37,358 nt of DNA from Planctomycetes bacterium UBA1146 (GCA_002311345.1 DCAA01000044.1:29708-67065), one strand, 5' to 3'; shown: positions 26,422 to 36,019, counted from the first letter of the stretch. A program made the numbers and translations. Notes: generated from the letters alone by a model not told the origin.

Positions 26422-27279
26422 TTACTGCTGAGGAACCTTGTTTTCTTCAGTGGCTTCTTCGGACTCGCTCGTGCTGTTCTTTGTACGGTCGGCGATGTCT
26501 TCGCCCAGTTGTTTGAGTCCTGCATCTTCGAGCGCATCCTTGAGCAACTGGTCGATGCGCTCCTGGGGCCACCCCTCACGGTCTTGCGCGTGAACACCCA
26601 TGATGACAGCTTCCTGTACCGCAGCGAGAATTTTGTGCAGATATCCCTTGGCAATGGCGATGATCGGGCTCATCAGGAAGCGCTGAATAGTGCTGATGTC
26701 TTCGCGTTCCATGATGAATTCGATGATGGCATCGAAGCCATCGTCGACCCTTTTCCTGGTCGGGACCACCACAGCATCTTTCCAGAGAGTGGCAGGGCGA
26801 GAAGGAGGACATTCCAGGATGCCCGGTATCATTCCCAGCATCGATTTCAGGACCGCTTCATCCGTCTCGATACCCTTGGTCCCCTTTCGCCGCGCTTCCT
26901 TTATCATCGATTCCTCGAGATCGGGAACCTGTTTCCCCGAGATTCGCGAGAGACCCGCGATTCCAGCCTTGAGGAGTTCATCGTCTGACGGATCATCCCC
27001 ATCCACGGCGATGAAGAGAATCTGACGCGGCTCTTCTCCGGTCTTTCGTCGGAAAGCCTTGGCGGCATTCTCTGCCGTTTCGGCAATCTCGCGGGCGGCA
27101 CGTGAATTGGTGGCGTAAACCTGAACCCCTTCGGAATCGTAGAGATCCCGATTCCAGGCGCGAAGGGGTAGATCTCGCTGTTGTGTAACACGTTCCACCT
27201 GGCGGCAACCCGTGGTGACGAGCAGGAGAATTGCCAGCAGTGAGAGGATACAATCGCGAGATTGATTGGTGCGTATCAT
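26422..27279 (-). CDS. Lipoprotein of unknown function
   Basis: 285 residues from ATG 27279 (GAGG upstream). A lipobox LLVTTGC near residue 25 predicts lipid attachment. The rest is helical and acidic, with no motif I recognise: residues 50-80 (SRAAREIAETAENAAKAF) and 195-225 (DAIIEFIMEREDISTIQRFL, IIAIAKGYLHKILA) are likely helices, and the last 25 residues are disordered (SESEEATEENKVPQQ). It is divergent from the subtilase gene and precedes the transglutaminase gene. No function can be given. Confidence 0.8.
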   Translation of the reverse strand: MIRTNQSRDCILSLLAILLLVTTGCRQVERVTQQRDLPLRAWNRDLYDSEGVQVYATNSRAAREIAETAENAAKAFRRKTGEEPRQILFIAVDGDDPSDDELLKAGIAGLSRISGKQVPDLEESMIKEARRKGTKGIETDEAVLKSMLGMIPGILECPPSRPATLWKDAVVVPTRKRVDDGFDAIIEFIMEREDISTIQRFLMSPIIAIAKGYLHKILAAVQEAVIMGVHAQDREGWPQERIDQLLKDALEDAGLKQLGEDIADRTKNSTSESEEATEENKVPQQ

Positions 27280-27468
27280 CGAGGTTATCCTCTATTTCAG
27301 AAGGTCGCCGTTATTGCGGTTTCAGCCGCACGGTATTCATACATCTGAACCTCCAGAGAAAAAACCTTGTCCGATTCAGTAAGTAAATCGGATTCGTCTA
27401 CGGATTGTGAATTGCGCCCCTGGAGGGTGCAATTGCGGGCTCAGGACAAGAAAAAAGCGAGGTATCTG

Positions 27469-30400
27469 ATGACCTGTTCAAGGGTTTTGTGGACCCCCAT
27501 CCTGACGATTTTCGCCATCTTGTGTGCTGTCAGTGTCTCTGCCCAGGAACTTCCGGTGACAGCTCCGTTGACCGGCGAAGTTCTGTATCTTCAGGCTGGG
27601 ACGATCCAAACCGAGAAATTTCCTGATCTTCTCGACTCCGAGGAGCCGTTTTTCGGCCGAGCAGAAGCGAGGGTCCTGGTTCTGGATCGACCTCTCAGCA
27701 GAGAGCTCCGAGCAGATCTGGAGGGTCTGGGTGTGCAACTGCTCGACTACTTGCCGCTGAACTGTTTCACGGTGCGGTTGTCGGGGGTGAGTCGTCTTCA
27801 ACTCTCTCGAGTTCCGGGTGTGATTCGGGTCGTCGAGTATCGTGAGTCGTGGCGTCTCCAGCCTGGAATCGTCGAGAGACTCGGTACCCATCAGGAGCCG
27901 ACAAGACGTGAGCTCGATGCACGGGGTCTGCTGGCATTGATCGTCTCCCTTCATCCTGGGTCCGATTTACAGTCAGCGATAACCGGTCTGAGGGGTACCG
28001 GAGCCGTTGTTCGCATGGTGCAGAGGATCGGAAGACATGATGAACTTTCCGTGGTCGCTACTCCTGATCAGCTGAACAGGATTGTAGAACTGGATGGAGT
28101 ACTGTTCGTCGAGGATGCCCCCGATATCACCTTCCGCAACAACACCACCCGTTGGATCGTGCAGACCAACCTGACCAATCAGACGCCGGTCTACAGCAAC
28201 GGGATTCACGGAGAAGACCAGGTCATCGGAGTTCTCGATGGCAGGGTCGATCAGAGTCACTGTTCCTTCTCCGGTGGCAAGATCATCGCCTACAACAGTA
28301 CTCCAGGATCCGACACCCACGGAACCCATGTGGCGGGCACTGCAGCAGGCAATAACGGTTCCGATGCCAATACACGCGGTATTGCCTACGAGGCATCTCT
28401 GGTGGTGAACACCATCCCCGCCTTCACCGAGGCAGGGATCGTCAATCGTCTGAATATTCACCATGGTCAGGGAGGACGTCTTCACACCAACAGTTGGGGC
28501 AACGATGGAACCACCTCGTACGACAGCCTCGCTCGTGGTTTCGACGTGTTCCTGCGCAGTAACGAGGATAGTTTCGTTTGCCTGGCGGTGACCAACGGGG
28601 GCGCACTGCGGAATCCGGAGAATGCCAAGAACCTGCTTGCCGTCGGAGCCAGCCAGGACACGCCCAGCCAGGCCAGTCACTGTTCCGGGGGAGTGGGTCC
28701 GACCAGCGATGGACGTAGAAAGCCCGAGGTCTACGCGCCCGGATGCGGAACCCAGTCATCGTCGGCAGGCACTGCATGTGGAACCACCGGTCTGACCGGA
28801 ACCTCGATGGCTAGTCCTGCCGTAGCAGGAGCTTCTGCCCTGGTGCGCCAGTACTACGTGAATGGATATTATCCGACCGGATCTCCGAACGCTGCCGATG
28901 CCCTGATACCCACCGGAGCTCTCATCAAGGCGACCGTGATCAACTCTGCCGTCGACATGACCGGAGTCTCTGGTTATCCATCCAACCTCGAAGGTTGGGG
29001 CCGGATCCGTATCGATGATCCGCTCTTCTTCGTCGGAGATTCCAGAACCCTGGGAGTCCTCGATGACATCAGGAATGCGGATGGCCTCGGCACCGGTGAG
29101 GTCATCACCTACAACGTGAACGTGAATGGACCCGGTCAAGATCTTCGCATCACTGCAGTCTGGACCGATGTAGCAGCGACTGCGGGGACGGCATTTGCTT
29201 CCATCAATGACCTCGATCTCGAGGTGACTTCCCCTGGTGGAGTCCTGTTCAGGGGCAACGTCTTCTCGGGAGGATTCTCCAGTAGTGGTGGGACCAGGGA
29301 TGACCGCAACAATGTCGAGCAGGTCCACATCAACAATCCAGCCAGCGGCGCCTGGACCGTTCGTATCCGTGCGGCAGCGGTCAACAGTGGTACGCAGGGC
29401 TACAGCGTCATCGCCTCGGGAGACATCCAGCTGGCTCCGCCCGATTGCAACGCCAATGGAATCCCCGATGAGACCGATATCGCAGCGGGAACGTCTTCCG
29501 ATTGCGACGGCAACGGGGTTCCCGATGAGTGCCAGGAAGACTGCAACCAGAACGGCATCGCCGACCCTTGCGATATCTCCAGCGGTTCGTCCACGGATTG
29601 CGACGGGAATACCGTTCCCGATGAATGTCAGCCCGATTGCAATCTCAATGGAGTTGCAGATGCCTGCGACATCTCTGGCGGATTGGAAGTAGATTGTGAC
29701 GGCAACACGGTTCCCGATAGTTGCGATATTGCTTCGGGGGCTGGAGATTGCGATGGCAATGGGGCCATCGATACTTGCGAGATCGCCGCCGGCGCCGGTG
29801 ATTGCAACCTCAATGGATCTCTAGATGGCTGTGATATCTCATCCGGAACCAGTGCCGACTGTAATGGCAACGGTATTCCAGACGAATGTGATGCCGTGAG
29901 CACGAACACATATCCTTCGAATCCTGCAGCTCCGGTTCCTCCGGTGGTCAGCGATAACATCGTAGTCGCCGATCCTGGATTGATTCTGGATCTCGATGTC
30001 CAGCTGAACATCACACATGTGTTCATCGGGGATCTGATCGTGGATGTTTCCAGTCCAGCAGGTACTACCGTACGTCTTCACAACGAGACAGGTGTGGATG
30101 CCGATGACATCATTACGACTTACGATGACGACGGTGCGGGAACGATTCCCGCTCAACCTTTGAGCGCTGTGGACTCTCAGCAAAAGCAAGGCACCTGGAA
30201 CCTCACGGTCACTGATGTCTTCCCATCAGCAGACAGCGGTGTCGTCAATACCTGGGCGCTTGTGATCGAGGCTCAGGGAGGGGGATTCAACGATTGCAAT
30301 AACAATGGAGTTGCAGACGAGTGTGAGATCGCTTCGGGAACTGCAGCCGATTGCAACGGCAACGAGATCCCCGATAGTTGTGACATCGCGGCCGGAACCA

Positions 30401-30987
30401 GTGCCGACACCAACGGCAACGGGATCCCGGATGAATGCGACGTGACGGACTGCAACAACAACGGGATTCCCGACGACCAGGATATTGCCAACGGTACCGC
30501 GGAGGACTGTAACGCCAACGCCATTCCCGATAGTTGCGACATCGCCGACGGAATGGTGGATTGCGATCAGGACGGTGTCCCGGATAGTTGCGAACTGGTC
30601 TCGGGAACCGGTCAGGACTGCAACCTGAACGGTACTCTTGATAGCTGCGATATCGCATCCGGTAGCAGTACCGATGCCAACGGCAATGGTATTCCGGATT
30701 CCTGTGAAGTGACCCAGTTCATCCGTGGAGATACCAACACCGATGGCACCGTGGACATCGCCGATGTGGTCTTCATGCTGGTGTTCCTCTTCGACAGTGG
30801 TCTCGATTCGCCCTGTTCCGATACCCTCGATTGCAATGATGACGGGGCCCGGGACATCTCGGATCCTGTGCAACTGCTCTTGTACCTGTTCGGTTCGGGC
30901 GCGGACCTTCCTGCACCTTCTCCTGGTTGTGGGGGTGATCCAACAGCTGACGCGATCACCTGTGTTGCATATCCACCGTGTCCTTGA
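27469..30987 (+). CDS. Secreted subtilisin-like (S8) protease with calcium-repeat arrays, P-domain and dockerin-like tail
   Basis: 1172 residues from ATG 27469 (GAGG at 27459-27462); the in-frame region back to 27367 lacks a ribosome site. A signal peptide ends near VSVSAQ. A propeptide precedes the S8 domain, whose triad is D257 (VIGVLDGRVD, with Gly-Arg after the Asp instead of the usual Thr-Gly), H284 (DTHGTHVAGT) and S446 (TGTSMASPAVAG). A beta domain follows to about 655. Then come two arrays of DCNxNGxPDxCDIxxG repeats at about residues 659-808 and 942-1080, separated by a proprotein-convertase P-like domain (about 812-940). Residues 1082-1172 form the dockerin-like tail (FIRGDTNTDGTVDIAD). 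It is a calcium-stabilised extracellular protease, probably surface-attached. Confidence 0.92.
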   Translation: MTCSRVLWTPILTIFAILCAVSVSAQELPVTAPLTGEVLYLQAGTIQTEKFPDLLDSEEPFFGRAEARVLVLDRPLSRELRADLEGLGVQLLDYLPLNCFTVRLSGVSRLQLSRVPGVIRVVEYRESWRLQPGIVERLGTHQEPTRRELDARGLLALIVSLHPGSDLQSAITGLRGTGAVVRMVQRIGRHDELSVVATPDQLNRIVELDGVLFVEDAPDITFRNNTTRWIVQTNLTNQTPVYSNGIHGEDQVIGVLDGRVDQSHCSFSGGKIIAYNSTPGSDTHGTHVAGTAAGNNGSDANTRGIAYEASLVVNTIPAFTEAGIVNRLNIHHGQGGRLHTNSWGNDGTTSYDSLARGFDVFLRSNEDSFVCLAVTNGGALRNPENAKNLLAVGASQDTPSQASHCSGGVGPTSDGRRKPEVYAPGCGTQSSSAGTACGTTGLTGTSMASPAVAGASALVRQYYVNGYYPTGSPNAADALIPTGALIKATVINSAVDMTGVSGYPSNLEGWGRIRIDDPLFFVGDSRTLGVLDDIRNADGLGTGEVITYNVNVNGPGQDLRITAVWTDVAATAGTAFASINDLDLEVTSPGGVLFRGNVFSGGFSSSGGTRDDRNNVEQVHINNPASGAWTVRIRAAAVNSGTQGYSVIASGDIQLAPPDCNANGIPDETDIAAGTSSDCDGNGVPDECQEDCNQNGIADPCDISSGSSTDCDGNTVPDECQPDCNLNGVADACDISGGLEVDCDGNTVPDSCDIASGAGDCDGNGAIDTCEIAAGAGDCNLNGSLDGCDISSGTSADCNGNGIPDECDAVSTNTYPSNPAAPVPPVVSDNIVVADPGLILDLDVQLNITHVFIGDLIVDVSSPAGTTVRLHNETGVDADDIITTYDDDGAGTIPAQPLSAVDSQQKQGTWNLTVTDVFPSADSGVVNTWALVIEAQGGGFNDCNNNGVADECEIASGTAADCNGNEIPDSCDIAAGTSADTNGNGIPDECDVTDCNNNGIPDDQDIANGTAEDCNANAIPDSCDIADGMVDCDQDGVPDSCELVSGTGQDCNLNGTLDSCDIASGSSTDANGNGIPDSCEVTQFIRGDTNTDGTVDIADVVFMLVFLFDSGLDSPCSDTLDCNDDGARDISDPVQLLLYLFGSGADLPAPSPGCGGDPTADAITCVAYPPCP
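29443..29893 (+). repeat. First array of DCNxNGxPDxCDI calcium-binding-like repeats
   Basis: Coding repeat array inside the subtilase. Units carry a DxNxNGxxD loop like an EF-hand or thrombospondin type 3 motif, usually with two Cys per unit, for example DCNANGIPDETDIAAGT. The DNA is diverged between units, so it is not a recent duplication. Confidence 0.85.
30292..30708 (+). repeat. Second array of DCNxNGxPDxCDI calcium-binding-like repeats
   Basis: Second coding array of the subtilase, after the P-like domain, with units such as DCNNNGVADECEIASGT and DCNANAIPDSCDIADG. It runs directly into the dockerin-like tail. Same unit pattern as the first array. Confidence 0.85.
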
Positions 30988-31033
30988 TGGCTGTGGACCC
31001 TGAGAAACTCGAGGGTCTTGCAACTACATGGTG

Positions 31034-31083
31034 ACGGAAAAAAATCGGGTCGGTGGCTATTGCCGTCGACCCGATTTCGATTA
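31034..31083 (-). terminator. Terminator of the Lon-N gene
   Basis: Stem 31042-31052 pairs with 31067-31077 (11 pairs, AAATCGGGTCG). On the minus strand the stem is followed by a T run (A run 31038-31044 on the plus strand), just after the stop of the Lon-N gene. On the plus strand no T run follows, so it serves the minus-strand gene. A weaker hairpin at 30996-31017 (GACCCTGAG/CTCGAGGGTC) lies behind the subtilase. Confidence 0.75.
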
Positions 31084-31109
31084 AAAAAACCCAGGGTGGA
31101 ATTTGACCT

Positions 31110-31748
31110 TCAGTCGAATGGATTATCGTCTTCTATTGAATCCTGGAGTTCGATGATCTTGAGCACCCGATCCTCGATGGAAGGATTCGAAAAGAGTTCG
31201 TAACGATTCTCGACGGTCATCGGAGTGATCATGATGAGAAGATCAGACATCTGTACCGCTGATGTTCCCTCGGGAAGATCGATGTTCTGCTCCAATTCGC
31301 TGATAGCGTTCTTGAGTTCTTCGGCCTGTGCCCAATCGATGTCAACATTTTCTTCCACCAGGTCATCCACTTCAGCCAGCGGGTAAACCTCTTCCTCGAT
31401 GCGCTGGATAACCCTGACACGCTTTTCCCCGAGGATCATCAGGAGATACCTTCCGTCCTCGAGGGCCTGGTAACGTTGAAGGCGGCCGAGGCCGGCGACC
31501 GGTTGGATCGGTGCTACTTCTCCCAGTTGCTCCTGATCATCTCCCAGTACGGTCCCCAGTACGATCTCTCCGGTATTGTCGAGCAGATCCTGGGCCATCT
31601 GACGGTAGCGGGGTTCGAAAACGTGAACAGGGACCAACTGTCCCGGGAAGAGGATCAAATCAGGCAGTGGGAATAGCGGTAGGATCCTGGAGCCGGATTC
31701 ACCGGTCTCTCCAGAGAGCTGTGGATCGTCATTTGATGAATTCGACAT
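31110..31748 (-). CDS. Stand-alone Lon N-terminal (LON substrate-binding) domain protein
   Basis: 212 residues from ATG 31748 (AAAGG about 10 bases upstream). The domain runs from about residue 20: ILPLFPLPDLILFPGQLVPVHVFEPRYRQM, then GTVLGDDQ, GLGRLQRYQALEDGRYLLMILGEKRVRVI. There is no ATPase or protease domain, so it is the short Lon-N type found in many bacteria as a separate protein of unclear function, perhaps substrate recruitment. The N-terminal 19 residues are acidic and Ser-rich. It is divergent from nth, and the 193 bases between them presumably hold both promoters. Confidence 0.92.
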   Translation of the reverse strand: MSNSSNDDPQLSGETGESGSRILPLFPLPDLILFPGQLVPVHVFEPRYRQMAQDLLDNTGEIVLGTVLGDDQEQLGEVAPIQPVAGLGRLQRYQALEDGRYLLMILGEKRVRVIQRIEEEVYPLAEVDDLVEENVDIDWAQAEELKNAISELEQNIDLPEGTSAVQMSDLLIMITPMTVENRYELFSNPSIEDRVLKIIELQDSIEDDNPFD

Positions 31749-31941
31749 CTGCTGCGCCTTTCCATCTCATTCTATCTAACATGACGAACTTTCGGAGGAT
31801 CAGTTCCCTGATTTTCAGGAAGAAATGACCGGGAACAAAACTGGCGGGAGAGTCGGATTACCTATACAGGATGTGGGTTCGGAATCGAGCCTCTGGTCGT
31901 TGTACCGTGAGATCGTAAAGGCATCGTTGCAGGGAGTCTTC

Positions 31942-32613
31942 ATGTCACGCCAGGAGAGGGCAGGCAAGATTGGCAAGATCCTGGAAGAACTCTATCCGGA
32001 TCCACCGATTCCGCTCGAACATAGCAATACCTTCACACTGTTGATCGCGGTGTTGCTGTCGGCACAGACCACCGATGTGATGGTCAATCGTGTTACTCCA
32101 ACTCTCTTTCGCCGCGCAAACACCAGTTCGAAGATGGCAAAGTTGGAAGTGGAAGAAATTTTCGAACTGATACGCACCTGTGGTCTGGCACCGAGGAAAG
32201 CGAAGGCGATCAGGGATCTTTCTCGGATTCTCGTCGAAAAACACGGCGGAAAAGTTCCTTGTGATTTCGAGAGCCTCGAAGAGTTGCCCGGCGTGGGGCA
32301 CAAGACAGCCAGCGTGGTGATGGCACAAGCCTTCGGAGTTCCGGCCTTTCCTGTCGATACCCATATCCATCGACTGGCAGCTCGCTGGGGTCTTTCGAAG
32401 GGTATCAACGTCGAACAGACCGAGGCGGACTTGAAAAAGGTGTTTCCTCGCGATCGATGGAATGTCCTTCACCTTCAGATCATCTATTTCGGTCGCGAGT
32501 ACTGTCCTGCCCGGGGTCATGATCTATCCACCTGCAGGATCTGCTCGTGGGCTGCGACGGCGAAGCGAATCCGCGAGGAAGAGAAGAAGAACAAAGGTAT
32601 CGCGAAAAAATGA
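31942..32613 (+). CDS. nth: Endonuclease III (base-excision DNA glycosylase/AP lyase)
   Basis: 223 residues from ATG 31942 (GGGAG about 6 bases upstream); an upstream in-frame ATG at 31825 has no site and would add 39 unrelated residues. The HhH motif LEELPGVGHKTASVV carries catalytic K121, and D139 in PVDTHIHR is the second catalytic residue, matching E. coli K120 and D138. It removes oxidised pyrimidines and nicks the AP site. The iron-sulfur end is atypical: C188, C198 and C201 are present (EYCPARGHDLSTCRICSW) but the fourth Cys of the usual Cx6Cx2Cx5C is absent. Confidence 0.95.
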   Translation: MSRQERAGKIGKILEELYPDPPIPLEHSNTFTLLIAVLLSAQTTDVMVNRVTPTLFRRANTSSKMAKLEVEEIFELIRTCGLAPRKAKAIRDLSRILVEKHGGKVPCDFESLEELPGVGHKTASVVMAQAFGVPAFPVDTHIHRLAARWGLSKGINVEQTEADLKKVFPRDRWNVLHLQIIYFGREYCPARGHDLSTCRICSWAATAKRIREEEKKNKGIAKK

Positions 32614-32647
32614 GGGGCAGGCTCGTGACGGCGGGCCGGATGACAGC

Positions 32648-32694
32648 AAAAAAACACCCCGGGAGCCCCATCAGGCTTCCCGGGGTGTCTTTTT
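32648..32694. terminator. Bidirectional terminator between nth and the dockerin-like gene
   Basis: Stem ACACCCCGGGA-GCC (32654-32667) pairs with 32674-32688 with one bulged base. A T run follows on the plus strand (32690-32694) and an A run precedes it (32648-32654), so it can end both convergent transcripts. Confidence 0.9.
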
Positions 32695-32716
32695 CATCAG
32701 ATGAGATCATCGCTTC

Positions 32717-34057
32717 TCAACAAGCGTTGTAGATCTCGCAATCTTGAGGTTCTCCGTCATTTCCACACTCGACGGGACCGGGGGTAGGAGGCGCTGGTCC
32801 ACTCGAGAAGATGTAGGTGATCAACCAGATTGGATCACCGATGTCGTAGAGAGTATCTCCGTTGGAATCCTTGGCATCAAAGCAGGTTCCTGGAGATCCG
32901 CTATTGAAGATCTCCTGAAGGCTCCAGATGGCATCTGCAACGTTGACGACGCCGTCTCCGTTGGAGTCGCCGCGCTTGAAATCTTTGATCGTCTGCGGGT
33001 GCAGTTCGAGATGCCCGTCGTCGAGAATCGGTGTGATACTCCCGTTATTGACGGTCACTACATTATGTATTGGAGGTGTCCCCAGGCTTTCCCAGTGGAG
33101 TGGCACGAAGAGCCCGATTCCGTCGCCGATCAGAGCACTCGCCACGGTCGATCCCGAGATTTCAACCGCATCGGTCTCGGTCGGAAACTCGAGAAACACG
33201 GGCACCTGGAAGGCGTACACCACTCCGATCATCCAGCCGGAGGAAGTGATCTGCTCTTGTGCGAAAGCCGGGTTGGAGGCAGCTACAGGACCAGTGGTAC
33301 TTGCTGCCGTTGGCGTGATGTAAATTGGATCAGAGGAGATACTCATCGAGAAGCCCTGAGTGGGGGTGGGGTAAGTCGAATTGGAAGAATCCTCGGTGAT
33401 GGTCAGCGTCACATCGAAGGTCGCTTCTCCATCGATCGGGTTGTAGTTCACGCGTTGTTCGGGTGCTGTGAATTGGAACAAGACCGGTGGTTGTTCTAGA
33501 ATTTCAATTTCGCCATCGATGCTATTCATCGGCATCGAGGCGCCCTGTACCACTGCCACGCTGCTCACTGGAGGGGTTCCCAGAGTACTGCAGAGTCCCA
33601 CGGAAGTGATGGTGCCGATGGGGCCATCGAGTCTGTAATTGGCACTTCCGAATGTGTAAGTTCCGCCTGTGAGTACGTCGCACGAGGTGAAGCAGATCAC
33701 GCAACCGACGGTCCAGCCGCCGAATTCCTCGTTTTGCTGGAAGAAATCTGGAGGGCCACCCAGTTTGATTTCCTCCACGGTGGATGCCCAGTCGACAACA
33801 TAATCAAAATCGGTGGGGCTGCCCTCAGGCTCCAGTGTCATCACAGTTGTGTCGTGGCAGACTCCGAAGGAAAAACCCTGAACTCCGGTAGGCGCAGAGT
33901 GTTCGAATGAAAATGACACCGACAGCACACTCCCCTGGGGTGCAGCCCCATCGGAGAAAGTCATCGTGTAAGAATCACCCATACCCGAGCCAAATACTGG
34001 AACCAGCATCAAGATCAGGAGAACAAGCCCTCTGGAAGACAATTGCATCAAATTCAT
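32717..34057 (-). CDS. Secreted protein with two cohesin-like modules and a dockerin-like tail
   Basis: 446 residues from ATG 34057; the longer frame up to 34198 precedes a signal peptide (LSSRGLVLLILMLVPVFGSG) and has no better start. Module one is about residues 25-190 (VQGFSFGVCHDTTVMTLEP, LGTPPVSSVAVVQGASMP, DGEIEIL). Module two is about 195-355 (TQGFSMSISSDPIYITP, MIGVVYAFQVPVFLEFP, LGTPPIHNVVTVNNGSITP, DGHLEL). Residues 358-446 are dockerin-like (FKRGDSNGDGVVNVAD, DSNGDTLYDIGD, Cys-rich end). The modules are homologous to the one in the 11977 gene. It is transcribed convergently with nth. Confidence 0.82.
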   Translation of the reverse strand: MNLMQLSSRGLVLLILMLVPVFGSGMGDSYTMTFSDGAAPQGSVLSVSFSFEHSAPTGVQGFSFGVCHDTTVMTLEPEGSPTDFDYVVDWASTVEEIKLGGPPDFFQQNEEFGGWTVGCVICFTSCDVLTGGTYTFGSANYRLDGPIGTITSVGLCSTLGTPPVSSVAVVQGASMPMNSIDGEIEILEQPPVLFQFTAPEQRVNYNPIDGEATFDVTLTITEDSSNSTYPTPTQGFSMSISSDPIYITPTAASTTGPVAASNPAFAQEQITSSGWMIGVVYAFQVPVFLEFPTETDAVEISGSTVASALIGDGIGLFVPLHWESLGTPPIHNVVTVNNGSITPILDDGHLELHPQTIKDFKRGDSNGDGVVNVADAIWSLQEIFNSGSPGTCFDAKDSNGDTLYDIGDPIWLITYIFSSGPAPPTPGPVECGNDGEPQDCEIYNAC

Positions 34058-34303
34058 AATTTCCGTCTCTCCACCTGGAGTGCCCCACGCGAATGGCCAT
34101 ATGCCCTCCGCGCTGACCCTTAACGGCCAGTACCATCGCCCATTCCGGGAATGGACGATTGATTGCATACATTTCCCATTTCTAAATACTAAGGCCAAGC
34201 CAGGGGTGGTAAAAGCAACCGATGTAGAGGTACAGGAAAGTCAACTTCCTTCGGTTGTGTCATTTCGATACAACAGGCCTTGAATTGCCAAAAGGAGGCG
34301 TGG

Positions 34304-36019
34304 ATGAGTGGGGTGAATCCGGACCAAAGTAAATATCCGGACAGTTCCTCCAATTTCATCGAAAAAATGATCGATCTGGATCTCGAGTCTGGTGTCGATG
34401 ACGGCAAGGTCCAGTTGCGTTTTCCGCCAGAGCCGAATGGTTTTCTTCATATCGGTCACGCCAAGGCGATCTGTCTGAACTTCGGACTCGCTCAAAAGTA
34501 TCAAGGCCGATGCAATCTCCGTTTCGATGACACCAACCCATCCCGAGAGGAGCAACGCTACGTCGATTCGATCCAGGAGGACATCCGCTGGCTCGGGTTC
34601 GAATGGGATGAACTTTGCTTCGCCAGTGATTACTTCGGTCAACTGTATGACTGGGCGACTCAGTTGATCCGACAGGGAGATGCCTACGTGTGTGATCTCA
34701 CTGGTGATGAGGTGAAGGAATACCGCGGCACTCTCACTGAGGTGGGCCGCAACAGTCCACATCGTGATCGCTCTGTTGAAGAGAACCTCGACCTGTTCAT
34801 GCGCATGAAAGCCGGAGAATTTTCGGATGGGGAGAAAACGCTGCGGGCACGGATCAACATGGAGTCTCCTCACATCATCATGCGAGATCCGGTGATGTAT
34901 CGCATCCAGCGATCCACTCATCACAGGACCGGGGACGACTGGTGCATTTACCCCACATATGACTGGGCCCATGGCCAGGAAGACGCCATCGAGGGTGTGA
35001 CTCACTCACTCTGCTCGCTCGAGTTCAACAACAACCGTCCTCTCTATGAGTGGTTCCTGGACAAGATCGGACTCGAATCGGTGCCGCGGCAGACAGAATT
35101 TGCACGCCTCAATATCGAGTACACCGTGCTGAGCAAGAGAAAATTGCGCACTCTTGTCGAGGATGGGCACGTCGAGGATTGGGACGATCCGCGCCTGCCA
35201 ACTCTCGCTGGCTTGCGTCGTCGCGGATACCCGCCCGAGGTGATCCGTGCCTTCATGAAGAATATAGGTGTGGCGAAATTCAACTCGACCATCGAACTAG
35301 CGATTCTCGAAAATGCCCTCAGGGATCACCTGAATCGTACCGCGATCCGTCGAATGGCGGTTCTCGATCCGCTCAAACTGGTGATCGAGAATCTGTCCGA
35401 GGGTGAAGGGAAAATGGTGGAAGCTGTCAATAACCCCGAGGACCCATCGGCAGGTACACGTTCCATTCCTTTCGAGAGGGAAGTATGGGTTGATCGCGAT
35501 GATTTTCGGATGGAGCCACCACGCAAGTGGAGAAGACTCGCCCCGGATGCTGAGGTACGTTTGAGATACGGATATTGCGTCAAGGTCAAGGAAGTGATCG
35601 AGGATCCGGAATCGGGACAGGTCCAGGAACTTCGATGTGTCTACGATCCTGAAACGGCCAGAGGACAGACACCCGATGGCAGAAAAGTAAGAGGAATCAT
35701 CCACTGGGTCCCGGCCTCCTGTGCGGTGGAACTTCCTGTGCGGCTCTACTCGCCCCTTTTCATCGAGCCCGATCCTGACAACCCGCCAGAGGGGAAAGAG
35801 TTCACCGATTTCCTCAATCCGGAATCGCTGGTGGAGACGAAGGCGTTGTGCGAACCGATACTCAAGGAAGCCAATCCAGGGGAGAGGTTCCAGTTGGAGA
35901 GGGTCGGATACTTCGTGGCAGATCAGAAATTATCCAGTTCTGGATCGCCACACCTCGCCAGAATTGTTCCTCTCAAGGATTCCTGGGCGAAGCAGGAGAA
36001 GCGCCAGGCAGGTGTTTGA
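34304..36019 (+). CDS. glnS: Glutaminyl-tRNA synthetase
   Basis: 571 residues from ATG 34304 with AGGAGG at 34292-34297 fixing the start. Class I motifs are PPEPNGFLHIGHAKA (H49-I-G-H52) and VLSKRKL (L276-K280), the GlnRS form of KMSKS. RFDDTNP, YPTYDWAHG and the C-terminal anticodon-binding beta barrels (VWVDRDDFRMEP, RYGYCVKV) are all present, and the length fits bacterial GlnRS. It charges tRNA-Gln directly, so the organism can make Gln-tRNA without the amidotransferase route. The gene stands alone between divergent and downstream secreted-protein genes. Confidence 0.97.
   Translation: MSGVNPDQSKYPDSSSNFIEKMIDLDLESGVDDGKVQLRFPPEPNGFLHIGHAKAICLNFGLAQKYQGRCNLRFDDTNPSREEQRYVDSIQEDIRWLGFEWDELCFASDYFGQLYDWATQLIRQGDAYVCDLTGDEVKEYRGTLTEVGRNSPHRDRSVEENLDLFMRMKAGEFSDGEKTLRARINMESPHIIMRDPVMYRIQRSTHHRTGDDWCIYPTYDWAHGQEDAIEGVTHSLCSLEFNNNRPLYEWFLDKIGLESVPRQTEFARLNIEYTVLSKRKLRTLVEDGHVEDWDDPRLPTLAGLRRRGYPPEVIRAFMKNIGVAKFNSTIELAILENALRDHLNRTAIRRMAVLDPLKLVIENLSEGEGKMVEAVNNPEDPSAGTRSIPFEREVWVDRDDFRMEPPRKWRRLAPDAEVRLRYGYCVKVKEVIEDPESGQVQELRCVYDPETARGQTPDGRKVRGIIHWVPASCAVELPVRLYSPLFIEPDPDNPPEGKEFTDFLNPESLVETKALCEPILKEANPGERFQLERVGYFVADQKLSSSGSPHLARIVPLKDSWAKQEKRQAGV

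Noticed and set aside
29443..30708. Repeat arrays considered as CRISPR
   Set aside because: Repeats are coding, diverged and have no constant spacers.
30226..31023. Minus-strand frame of 265 codons with repeats
   Set aside because: Antisense of the subtilase repeat array; the repetition comes from the real plus-strand gene.
34150..34200. Possible -35/-10 promoter ahead of glnS (TTGATT ... TAAATA)
   Set aside because: The -10 match is poor and similar AT-rich words occur by chance; not reported as a promoter.
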